DNA of 64,000 bases, taken from contig NZ_VISL01000001.1 of assembly GCF_007827465.1 (NCBI RefSeq), forward strand, positions 2,189,001 through 2,253,000, given 5' to 3'. Both the position numbers and the translations under genes were made by a program. This document shows positions 25,112-32,574 of this stretch, one piece after another. Below the pieces are notes generated by a model. It was not told the DNA's origin. It did not search any database and saw nothing but the letters and a program-made list of their open reading frames with translations. Origin of the DNA: Dokdonia sp. Hel_I_53. Lineage in GTDB: Bacteria; Bacteroidota; Bacteroidia; Flavobacteriales; Flavobacteriaceae. Numbering within the stretch: position 1 is the stretch's first letter; each line of letters starts with the position of its first letter.

Positions 25112-26265
25112 ATGCACAAGTAGAAATACAACTAATTGCTGCTGTAGTAGCTATTGCCTGTGCAATACCAGGAGTTTTCTTAGTACTACGTAAAATGGCA
25201 CTTTTAAGTGATGCAATTAGTCATTCTATCCTACCAGGAATCGTAATAGGTTTTTTTATAACAGAAGATTTAAATTCTCCACTATTAATAATACTAGCAG
25301 CAGTAACTGGAGTAATTACGGTTATGCTTGTAGAGGCTATTCAAAAAACTGGTCTAGTAAAAGAGGATACTGCTATAGGATTGGTTTTCCCTGCACTCTT
25401 TAGTATAGGAGTGATCTTAATTGCAAAAAATGCAAATGATGTGCATCTTGATGTAGACGCAGTATTACTTGGGGAATTGGCTTTTGCACCTTTTGATAGA
25501 TTGATTATAGATGGTGTTGATATGGGTCCAAAATCTCTTTGGTTAATGGGCGGGATTCTCTCGATTACGCTTGGATTATTATTAGCTTTTTTCAAAGAAC
25601 TTAAAGTAAGCACATTTGATGCTGGACTCTCTGCAGCTCTTGGATTTTCTCCAGTAGTCTTGCATTATGGACTCATGACGGTGTCATCTGTAACTGTTGT
25701 AGGAGCATTTGAAGCTGTGGGTGCGGTACTTGTGGTTGCGCTTATGATCGCACCAGCCGCAACAGCTTATTTACTAACCTCAAATTTGAAAAAAATGCTT
25801 GTATTATCAATAGTTTTTGGTGTGTTTTCTGCTATTGGAGGGTATTGGATGGCCCATTTACTAGATGCTTCCATTGCGGGATCAATGACAACAGTTTTAG
25901 GATTTGTGTTTTTAATGGTTTATCTCTTTGCGCCAAATAAAGGGCTTATTGCGGTTGTCTATAGACAGAAGCAACAGCGCACAGAGGTTTCTTTACTTAC
26001 ATTCTTAATTCATCTTAACAATCATAAAGAGGAAAATGAGCGCCATGTAAAACATTTGAATGAGCATATAAATTGGCAAAAAGTCCGTTCAAAAACAGTT
26101 TTAGAGCTTGCAGAAAAAAATAATCTCATTCAAATTGATAACCAGATTGTAAAACTTACTACAAAAGGTAAAGAGTTTACAGATCTAGCTTTAGAATATA
26201 TTATCTCTAATAGAGATGAAAAAATAGAGCACATGAAGGATGATTTTTTTCTTTTTAGAGGATAG
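25108..26265 (+). CDS. Second metal ABC transporter permease with winged-helix-like tail
   Basis: A 385-aa paralogue of the preceding gene: the same ABC-3 core (DAISHSILPGIVIGFF, TAIGLVFPALFSIGVILIA, VALMIAPAATAYLL) and a C-terminal extension of about 90 residues (LLTFLIHLNNHKEENERHVKHL, KTVLELAEKNNLIQI, VKLTTKGKEFTDLALEYI) of winged-helix type. With its partner it would form a heterodimeric channel. An insert around residues 118-135 (DVHLDVDAVLLGELAFAPFDR) carries extra acidic residues and one His. Confidence 0.92.
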   Translation: MNAQVEIQLIAAVVAIACAIPGVFLVLRKMALLSDAISHSILPGIVIGFFITEDLNSPLLIILAAVTGVITVMLVEAIQKTGLVKEDTAIGLVFPALFSIGVILIAKNANDVHLDVDAVLLGELAFAPFDRLIIDGVDMGPKSLWLMGGILSITLGLLLAFFKELKVSTFDAGLSAALGFSPVVLHYGLMTVSSVTVVGAFEAVGAVLVVALMIAPAATAYLLTSNLKKMLVLSIVFGVFSAIGGYWMAHLLDASIAGSMTTVLGFVFLMVYLFAPNKGLIAVVYRQKQQRTEVSLLTFLIHLNNHKEENERHVKHLNEHINWQKVRSKTVLELAEKNNLIQIDNQIVKLTTKGKEFTDLALEYIISNRDEKIEHMKDDFFLFRG

Positions 26266-26345
26266 GGTGCAACGCGGCATTACTTTTGGAGTCTTTAACG
26301 GGAGAAGCTTATTTTTGGGCTTCGATTATTTTAAAACACTATTTT

Positions 26346-26768
26346 ATGAAGATCACCTCTACATGTATTGCTTTGGGTTTATTGTTTTTCTCTGCTTTCG
26401 CGAAAGCGCAAAGAGATACCACAACGATAACCGTAGATGTGCCTAAAATTGTCATGAAGGCAAGCCTAGGTGTTCCAGTACCCATGGGAGATGTAACTGT
26501 TGAATTAATAGAAGTATTTGAGGATAGTAGATGTCCAAGTGATGTGCAGTGCATCTGGGCAGGACATGTAAAACTTGCTATCGCAATCACGGAAAATCAA
26601 AAAACTACAATTGAAAAGATCACCTTTGGCCAAAATAACTCTACCATGCTTTACGATAGAGATGGTTTTAAGATATATTTGAAGGGTGTATTGCCTTACC
26701 CAAAAACTTCAAAAAAAATTGATAAGGGTGAGTATGCAATCTTAGTAGAGAGGCTAGCTTTCAATTAA
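26346..26768 (+). CDS. Secreted protein with DSRCPxDVxCxWAG motif
   Basis: A 140-aa protein. The signal peptide reads MKITSTCIALGLLFFSAFAKA and is cleaved after AKA. The residues AFAKA are encoded by a perfect copy of the dispersed palindrome (26394-26407). The mature protein has the motif EDSRCPSDVQCIWAGHVKL, seen in a family of small bacterial secreted or lipid-anchored proteins; its two Cys probably form a disulfide. I chose the ATG at 26346 because it starts the signal peptide; an upstream in-frame start at 26286 would bury it. It lies 80 bp after the permease and may belong to the metal operon. Confidence 0.8.
   Translation: MKITSTCIALGLLFFSAFAKAQRDTTTITVDVPKIVMKASLGVPVPMGDVTVELIEVFEDSRCPSDVQCIWAGHVKLAIAITENQKTTIEKITFGQNNSTMLYDRDGFKIYLKGVLPYPKTSKKIDKGEYAILVERLAFN
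26394..26407. repeat. Dispersed palindrome (coding, signal peptide AFAKA)
   Basis: Perfect copy that forms the end of the signal peptide of the DSRCP protein. Confidence 0.95.
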
Positions 26769-26854
26769 AAGACCCTTACCATTAATTCATTAATGATACG
26801 AAGAACTTTACGAAAAAATAATTTATTTTTTAGGCGTTATTTATTCATTAAAAC

Positions 26855-26998
26855 TTAAGAACAACCACAACCACTGCTACCACAACCAGTTTCATTTTTC
26901 TTTTTTAAAAAAGAAGGTGTCCAGATGAATTTTGTGACGATGTATCCTAGAGCCATAATAAAAATGAGGATAACTAGTATGTTTTGTAAAAGCTCCAT
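26855..26998 (-). CDS. FeoB-associated Cys-rich membrane protein
   Basis: A 47-aa protein: one transmembrane helix (about 4-23; LLQNILVILIFIMALGYIV), a short basic segment, and a Cys-rich tail GCGSSGCGCS. This is the FeoB-associated type of mini-protein, encoded right after feoB, 10 bp from its stop. It is probably the third part of a feoA-feoB-mini-protein operon and may help iron release or pore assembly, which is inference from the family's position. Confidence 0.9.
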   Translation of the reverse strand: MELLQNILVILIFIMALGYIVTKFIWTPSFLKKKNETGCGSSGCGCS

Positions 26999-27008
26999 AG
27001 TTCATTTG

Positions 27009-29135
27009 TTATTTTAAAAGTTGATAAGCAATAAGCGCCGCCATATACGCAATTATTGTCATTGAACCCAACTGCCACATGGGCCATTTCCAGCTGTTTG
27101 TTTCTCGCTTTACAATAGCAAGTGTACTCATGCATTGCATGGCAAATGCATAGAAGAGAAGGAGTGAAATACCGCTTGCAAAATTAAAACGGGGTGTGCC
27201 TAGTACAGGATTTACCTCTCCTGCCATTCTGTTTTTAATTGTTTCTTCTTCGGCATCACCTACGCTATAGATAGTTGCGAGTGTTCCCACAAAGACTTCA
27301 CGTGCAGCAAAAGATGTAATTAAAGCAATTCCTATCTTCCAGTCATAACCAAGAGGTTCTACAATAGGCTCTATAGCTTTTCCCATGTAGCCCATATAAC
27401 TATGTTCTAGTTTTTGGCTAGCCAATCTTTTTTCAAATTCAGATTGATACGCATCACTTTTCGCGTAAGTGTTATCATTTATGTCTTGAGATAATTGAGC
27501 TGTGACAATCTCTTCTGCATTGTTAAATTCTTCTCCAGGGCCAAAGGAGCCAAGCACCCATATTATGATACTTATGGCAAGTATAATCTTACCTGCATCA
27601 AAAACAAATGATCTCGTTTTTTCTATTACATTAATAGCAACATTCTTAAACAATGGAAGCTTGTAATTGGGCATTTCAACTACAAAAAAACTTTTACTTT
27701 TAATTTTTAAAATTTTATTAAGTACCCAAGCAGAACCAATTGCCGAGCCAAAGCCAATGAGATATAACAACATCAAAGTGAGCCCTTGAAGATTAAAGAA
27801 CAGAAACTTTTTATCTGGAATGACAAGAGCGATAATAATGAGATAAACAGGTAGACGAGCAGAGCAGGTTGTGAAGGGTGTAACTAATATCGTGATTAAT
27901 CGCTCTTTCCAGCTCTCAATATTTCGGGTCGCCATTACAGCAGGAATTGCACACGCAGTTCCAGAGACTAGCGGTACTACAGATTTACCACTTAGTCCAA
28001 AACGGCGCATCACTCTATCCATTAAAAAAACCACGCGGCTCATATAGCCACTTTCTTCTAAAACAGATATAAATAGAAATAAAAACGCTATTTGTGGAAT
28101 AAAAATAACTATACCTCCTAAACCAGCAATGATACCTTCTGCCAGTAAATCTGTAAGCTTTCCTGGAGGCAAAGTAGCTTGTATCCACTCACTCATATTT
28201 GCAAATGCGAGATCAATGGCATCCATGGGATAATTAGACCAGTCATAAATGACTTGAAAGATAAGCATCAAAATCGTAAAGAAAATAACATAGCCCCATA
28301 CTTTATGAGTAAGGATACGATCTAGTTTTGCTCGTAAATCTTTTGCATTTGCAACGTCTATAGTTTGGGTTTGTTTAAGGACTTCGTTTATAAATTTATA
28401 CCTTATAATCGTCTCTTTTTGTTGCAATCTTTTAAGATTGCTGGAGGATTCTGTTTTAAAAGAAGCGATGGTGTTCATCTCACCACGTTCTAATTTTCCA
28501 AAATTAACGTCTTGTGTAATGACGAGCCATAACTTATATAAGTCTTGATTAGGGAATGTCTTGCGCAGTCTGTCAAAATATTCTGGAGCAATGGCAGAGG
28601 CATTTACACAGGGTTCCTTAGAGATATTTTTGTGTTCAGAAATTAGTTTTTTAAGAATATCTATCCCCGTGTTTTTACGACTACTAACGAGTGCAATACG
28701 GGTATGAAGTAATTCCTCCATTTTCTCTATATCAAGAGAAATTGCTTTGCGTTCCATTCTATCTGCCATATTAATGGCTAGTATGGTAGGGATGCCTAAA
28801 TCTTTAATTTGTGTAAAGAGGAGCAGGTTGCGTTTTAGATTTTCTACGTCAGAAATAACAACGGCTACATCAGGATAATCTTTATCGTTTTTATTAAGTA
28901 ATAACTCAATAACTACGTTTTCATCAAGAGAGGAAGCATTAAGACTATAGGTGCCAGGTAGATCTAAAATGTGTGCTTTTACGCCACGTTCTAGTTTACA
29001 AACACCATTTTTCTTTTCTACAGTTATACCAGGATAATTCCCTACTTGTTGGTTAAGACCAGTGAGATGATTAAAGACAGATGTCTTTCCTGTGTTTGGG
29101 TTCCCTATAAGGGCAACATTAATTTGTTTTGCCAT
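27009..29135 (-). CDS. feoB: Ferrous iron transport protein B
   Basis: A 708-aa FeoB. The N-terminal G domain has G1 GNPNTGKTS (11-19), G3 DLPGTYSL and G4 NMAD. The core has about eight or more transmembrane helices with the two Gate domains (FTTCSARLPVYLIIIAL and TSFAAREVFVGTLATIYSV). A short insert of charged residues (EEFNNAEEIVTAQLSQDIND...) lies between helices. It imports Fe(II) across the inner membrane. It is 4 bp downstream of feoA. Confidence 0.96.
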   Translation of the reverse strand: MAKQINVALIGNPNTGKTSVFNHLTGLNQQVGNYPGITVEKKNGVCKLERGVKAHILDLPGTYSLNASSLDENVVIELLLNKNDKDYPDVAVVISDVENLKRNLLLFTQIKDLGIPTILAINMADRMERKAISLDIEKMEELLHTRIALVSSRKNTGIDILKKLISEHKNISKEPCVNASAIAPEYFDRLRKTFPNQDLYKLWLVITQDVNFGKLERGEMNTIASFKTESSSNLKRLQQKETIIRYKFINEVLKQTQTIDVANAKDLRAKLDRILTHKVWGYVIFFTILMLIFQVIYDWSNYPMDAIDLAFANMSEWIQATLPPGKLTDLLAEGIIAGLGGIVIFIPQIAFLFLFISVLEESGYMSRVVFLMDRVMRRFGLSGKSVVPLVSGTACAIPAVMATRNIESWKERLITILVTPFTTCSARLPVYLIIIALVIPDKKFLFFNLQGLTLMLLYLIGFGSAIGSAWVLNKILKIKSKSFFVVEMPNYKLPLFKNVAINVIEKTRSFVFDAGKIILAISIIIWVLGSFGPGEEFNNAEEIVTAQLSQDINDNTYAKSDAYQSEFEKRLASQKLEHSYMGYMGKAIEPIVEPLGYDWKIGIALITSFAAREVFVGTLATIYSVGDAEEETIKNRMAGEVNPVLGTPRFNFASGISLLLFYAFAMQCMSTLAIVKRETNSWKWPMWQLGSMTIIAYMAALIAYQLLK

Positions 29136-29139
29136 AAGA

Positions 29140-29370
29140 TTAGGATGGCGTTTCTATGAGAATGTGAAGTGCTGTTTCCTTACGTATGGCAAGATGACAT
29201 CCATTTACATCTATATACATTGGGTCTGAGAAAGGGGCTAGTTGTAATAATCGCACCTCATTACCTGGAAGACATCCCATTTCTAAAAGCTTTAAAGGAA
29301 CTTCATCTGTCATTATATCAACGATGACGGCACGTTCTCCTTTTTGTAAGTGAGCAACTGTTTTCTTCAA
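29140..29370 (-). CDS. feoA: Ferrous iron transport protein A
   Basis: A 76-aa SH3-like protein (VAHLQKGERAVIVDIM, LLEMGCLPGNEVRLLQLAPF, LAIRKETALHILIE). FeoA partners FeoB. Its stop is 4 bp from the feoB start. It is preceded by an iron-regulated-looking leader that contains the direct repeat described at 29397-29415. Confidence 0.95.
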   Translation of the reverse strand: MKKTVAHLQKGERAVIVDIMTDEVPLKLLEMGCLPGNEVRLLQLAPFSDPMYIDVNGCHLAIRKETALHILIETPS

Positions 29371-29396
29371 TGTGTTTAATTAGTCAACCTGTTCTT

Positions 29397-29415
29397 ATTT
29401 AGATTGAATTTAGAT
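29397..29415 (-). promoter_or_regulatory. Direct repeat in the feoA leader, candidate operator
   Basis: ATTTAGAT-TGA-ATTTAGAT, located immediately downstream of a -7-like box (minus-strand TACTTTTG at 29418-29425), so it would overlap the transcription start of feoAB. The TTTAG core resembles the arm of the candidate metal operator at 20802. Confidence 0.4.
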
Positions 29416-29494
29416 AACAAAAGTAAGCGTTTTGCAGCAAACGAAAAAGTATATCTATAAATGAGTAGCGAACTTAGGTTTTGGATTTTTTTAC

Positions 29495-29508
29495 GCTTTC
29501 GCGAAAGC
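29495..29508. repeat. Dispersed palindrome (intergenic)
   Basis: Perfect copy between feoA and the SCO1 gene; extended TACGC...GCGTA symmetry. Confidence 0.95.
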
Positions 29509-29558
29509 GTATATTATAAAGAGAGTAATCTATAAGATATGGAGGTTTTCTATTAGTT

Positions 29559-30257
29559 TTAAAATAGCTTTTCCCACCATTTTTTTGCAGGCTCGTAAGA
29601 TTCTTTCAATATCTCAATATCTTCAAGCAATTGTTCAATGGATTCACTACTGGTTCCGTCATAATACCCTCGTATTTGTTTCTTTTTATCTATGAGCATA
29701 AAATTTTCTGTATGCACCATTTCATTTTCTTCGCCAGGAATATCCTTGACCGCAAGATAGCTCTTTCGCGCAAGCGTATAAATTTGCTCGCGAGGGCCTG
29801 TTACAAGATTCCATTTTGTGTCATCGACCCCTTTTTCAACAGCATAAGCTTTTAAAATTTCTGGAGTATCATATTCTGGAATTACCGTATGTGAGAGTAG
29901 GAGTACGGAAGGATCATCTTTGAGTTTGTTTTGAATCTCAACCATGTGTTCTGTCATAATCGGGCAAATATCCTGACAGGTAGTAAAGAAAAAGTCTGCC
30001 ACATAAATCTTATCCTTATAAAAATCCTGTGTGATGATTTTGTTGTTTTGATTAGTCAATTCAAAATCTGCAATGCGATGGTATTTTTTAACATCTTGAA
30101 GTGTGGTGTCTACTAGTGATTTTTCAACCATTTCTGGTTGATATATAGGAAGTTGCGGCGTAGTTTTAAGTTGACTATATATTAAAGTAAGAATAATACT
30201 AGAAAGCACAATCATTGTGATGATAAGCACTTTATACCTTTTTACGATGCTAGACAT
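29559..30257 (-). CDS. SCO1/SenC family copper chaperone
   Basis: A 232-aa protein with one N-terminal membrane anchor (about residues 8-28; VLIITMIVLSSIILTLIY) and a thioredoxin-like domain outside. The copper-binding CxxxC is Cys94-Cys98 (FTTCQDICPIM) and the distal His is in LSHTVIPEYD (His123). SCO proteins deliver copper to cytochrome oxidase CuA. The degenerate palindrome CTCTTTCGCGCAAGCG lies in frame near 29760, read as LARKS. No oxidase genes are nearby. Confidence 0.93.
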   Translation of the reverse strand: MSSIVKRYKVLIITMIVLSSIILTLIYSQLKTTPQLPIYQPEMVEKSLVDTTLQDVKKYHRIADFELTNQNNKIITQDFYKDKIYVADFFFTTCQDICPIMTEHMVEIQNKLKDDPSVLLLSHTVIPEYDTPEILKAYAVEKGVDDTKWNLVTGPREQIYTLARKSYLAVKDIPGEENEMVHTENFMLIDKKKQIRGYYDGTSSESIEQLLEDIEILKESYEPAKKWWEKLF

Positions 30258-30364
30258 TTCTGATATTTTTTACAAATTTACACCGCAAATGGCAGTCCTG
30301 CTCAGTATGGCTTAAAAAATGTGAGGGAGTCTCTATATAACTTTAGTATGCGCATGCAAAAGCC

Positions 30365-30372
30365 TATTTTTG
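30365..30372 (+). promoter_or_regulatory. -7 box upstream of rseP
   Basis: TATTTTTG fits TAnnTTTG; a weak TTTA at 30342 is the only -33 candidate. Confidence 0.4.
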
Positions 30373-30403
30373 TGCGTTTAAATTTTGAATGATATTCCTT
30401 TTT

Positions 30404-31711
30404 ATGGAGACGCTTATACAGATTGCCCAGTTTATACTTGCTATTTCAATACTTGTAATTTTACATGAGTTTGGACATTTTTTACCAGCTAGATGGTTTG
30501 GTATTAAAGTAGAGAAGTTCTTTCTATTTTTTGATGTTAAGTTTGCATTATTTAAGAAGAAAATAGGAGACACCGTGTATGGTGTGGGCTGGTTGCCTCT
30601 AGGTGGTTATGTAAAAATTGCCGGAATGGTAGATGAAAGTATGGATAAAGAGCAAATGGCTCAACCGGCAAAACCTTGGGAGTTTAGATCAAAACCAGCC
30701 TGGCAGCGTCTTATCGTAATGGTGGGCGGTGTAGTAGTAAATGTATTACTTGCTTGGTTTATTTATGCGGCAATGCTGGTGTACTATGGAGATGAGTATG
30801 TGCCTGCAGATAGATTAAAATACGGTATCGCAGTAGGAGAAGTAGGGGAAGAAATAGGATTGCGCAATGGAGATCAAGTAATAAAAATAGATGATAAAAC
30901 GGTTACTCGTTTTGACGATGTGCAGATCGATATTTTATTGGGAGACACAGTCACTGTATTAAGAGAAGGAAGTGAGATGACATTTTCTATCCCAGATGAA
31001 GCAAAAAAATCTGTACTAGATGCAGAAGAGCCATTTGTGATGCCTCGCTTTAGCAATACGGTAGGAAATATAGCACCTAGTTCTTTAGGTTCTAAAAACG
31101 GAGTACGTATTGGCGATAAAATTGTTGCTATAAATAATTCAAAAATCACAGAATGGAAAGAATTTCAGTCTGAGCTAGAAAAAGCGAAAGGATCTGAGGT
31201 GACAATGATTTTAAATCGTGATGGAGAACAACTAACAAAATCTTTTGTAATAAATAAAGATGAGCAATTAGGAGTATTACCTAGCACAGAAGAATTACTT
31301 ATAAAAGATGAGTATACGATAGCGTCTGCAATCCCAGCGGGGTTTACAAAAACCTTTGATGTTCTTACAAAACAAGTAAGGCAATTTAAATTAATCTTCA
31401 ACAGAAAAGTAGAGGGGTATAAAAAAGTAAAAGGACCTATTGGAATTGTGGAGATGATGTCTCCTACTTGGGACTGGAAATCTTTCTGGGCGTTTACAGC
31501 AATGTTTTCTGTGTGGCTCGGTTTTGTAAACATCCTCCCTATACCAGCACTAGATGGTGGTCACGTGATGTTTTTACTCTATGAGATGATCACAGGCAAA
31601 GCGCCTTCAGAAAAAACATTAGAGCGGGGCCAGATCATTGGATTTGTGATTGTCATGGGGCTTATGGTAGTCATTTTTGGCAACGATATTTGGAATCTTA
31701 TTAAGAGATAA
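30404..31711 (+). CDS. rseP: RIP metalloprotease RseP
   Basis: A 435-aa site-2 protease. The zinc motif HEFGH is at residues 21-25 in the first helix, two PDZ-type domains lie between helices (about 140-330; VGEVGEEIGLRNGDQVIKID and IAPSSLGSKNGVRIGDKIVAIN) and the second motif NILPIPALDGGHVMF is near the C-terminus. It cleaves membrane-spanning anti-sigma factors. I chose the second ATG (30404) because METLIQIAQFILAIS is the usual beginning; ATG 30389 adds five residues. A palindrome and a terminator follow. Confidence 0.93.
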   Translation: METLIQIAQFILAISILVILHEFGHFLPARWFGIKVEKFFLFFDVKFALFKKKIGDTVYGVGWLPLGGYVKIAGMVDESMDKEQMAQPAKPWEFRSKPAWQRLIVMVGGVVVNVLLAWFIYAAMLVYYGDEYVPADRLKYGIAVGEVGEEIGLRNGDQVIKIDDKTVTRFDDVQIDILLGDTVTVLREGSEMTFSIPDEAKKSVLDAEEPFVMPRFSNTVGNIAPSSLGSKNGVRIGDKIVAINNSKITEWKEFQSELEKAKGSEVTMILNRDGEQLTKSFVINKDEQLGVLPSTEELLIKDEYTIASAIPAGFTKTFDVLTKQVRQFKLIFNRKVEGYKKVKGPIGIVEMMSPTWDWKSFWAFTAMFSVWLGFVNILPIPALDGGHVMFLLYEMITGKAPSEKTLERGQIIGFVIVMGLMVVIFGNDIWNLIKR

Positions 31712-31723
31712 TTTTTTAGTTGC

Positions 31724-31737
31724 GCTTTCGCGAAAGC
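31724..31737. repeat. Dispersed palindrome (intergenic)
   Basis: Perfect copy 12 bp after the rseP stop, before its terminator. Confidence 0.95.
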
Positions 31738-31751
31738 TAACTTTTAATCAA

Positions 31752-31786
31752 AACCTCATTGAATTATTAAATTCAATGAGGTTTTT
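31752..31786 (+). terminator. Terminator after rseP
   Basis: Perfect stem AACCTCATTGAATT / AATTCAATGAGGTT followed by TTT. It is 40 bp past the rseP stop. Confidence 0.85.
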
Positions 31787-32082
31787 ACATTTTAAACATA
31801 TTCATAAAAAATTTTTTCAACAGTTATTTTGTTATGCAAATAATAATTTTTCATTTTTTGATTACAGAGAAGATTGTGAAGTGTTTCAAGCTAAAATAGC
31901 CCGGAGAAAAAAGGCTAACTTTTTAAAAACCAGGTTTGAAGTATTTACGTACATATATCAAAGCAAATAGCAGAATTATAAAAATGTTGATGTTGGGAGT
32001 GTATTTAATCGATAAAATGTTGTATATTAACCAATAAATTGTTATTTATTGTTTATAACTTTTATTATTTATTTTCTTGCAC

Positions 32083-32090
32083 TACTTTTG
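32083..32090 (+). promoter_or_regulatory. Candidate -7 box for the adhesin operon
   Basis: TACTTTTG matches TAnnTTTG. No clean TTTG lies at 17-23 bp upstream, so it is tentative. Confidence 0.4.
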
Positions 32091-32181
32091 TGCCTAAGTT
32101 ACTGATTTTGATAGCCCCCTGCCTCTTCAATCTTTCAGTTAATTGCTAATTAATTAAAATTATCTTTTAGAAGAGCAAATT

Positions 32182-32298
32182 ATGAATAGACGCCCAAATC
32201 CCCAATTAGCTAGATTCTTATTTTCCATATTTAAGGAAAATCATTTCCAAAACTTCGTCTCCTTAGTCCCTATAAGTAGATATCAATATCCAATGTAA
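32182..32298 (+). CDS. Possible 38-aa leader peptide or mini-protein
   Basis: An ATG frame beginning MNRRPNPQLARFLFSIFKEN and ending QYPM, preceded by AGAAGAG at a suitable distance. It is amphipathic and basic. It sits between the candidate promoter and the adhesin start. I know no homologue, and chance is a real alternative. Confidence 0.3.
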   Translation: MNRRPNPQLARFLFSIFKENHFQNFVSLVPISRYQYPM

Positions 32299-32574
32299 AA
32301 TACAACTTGCAAAAGAGTTATCATAGGAAGTCACTTCCTATCAGTTATTCATTTGTCAATTTTGAGACTTTGGACTACCCTAATTATTTCAATTCCATTC
32401 AACGATAGCTATTGTTCATTCGTAGTACTATAATTACGTATTAACGTATAAAAATTTATAATAGCCTTACAAAAAATAACTTGCATCTTGTTGTCCAATA
32501 TGTGCAAGACACTAAAATATCAAACCTAAAAAATATGTATGCCCACCCATAGTTTTTAGAATGTTATACTGCTT

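Larger units (their letters stand above)
31787..32574 (+). other. Long A/T-rich leader region before the giant adhesin gene
   Basis: No known gene lies in this 790-bp stretch. It holds a -7-like box TACTTTTG (32083-32090), a possible 38-codon frame (32182-32298), an 8-bp-stem hairpin without T-run (32323-32341; ATAGGAAG / CTTCCTAT) and a second weak hairpin (CTTGCA / TGCAAG around 32480-32510). If transcription starts near 32097, the mRNA leader would be about 480 nt. Confidence 0.4.

Noticed and set aside
31677..31970. A 97-codon frame after rseP
   Set aside because: It begins inside rseP in another frame and reads through the palindrome and the rseP terminator.
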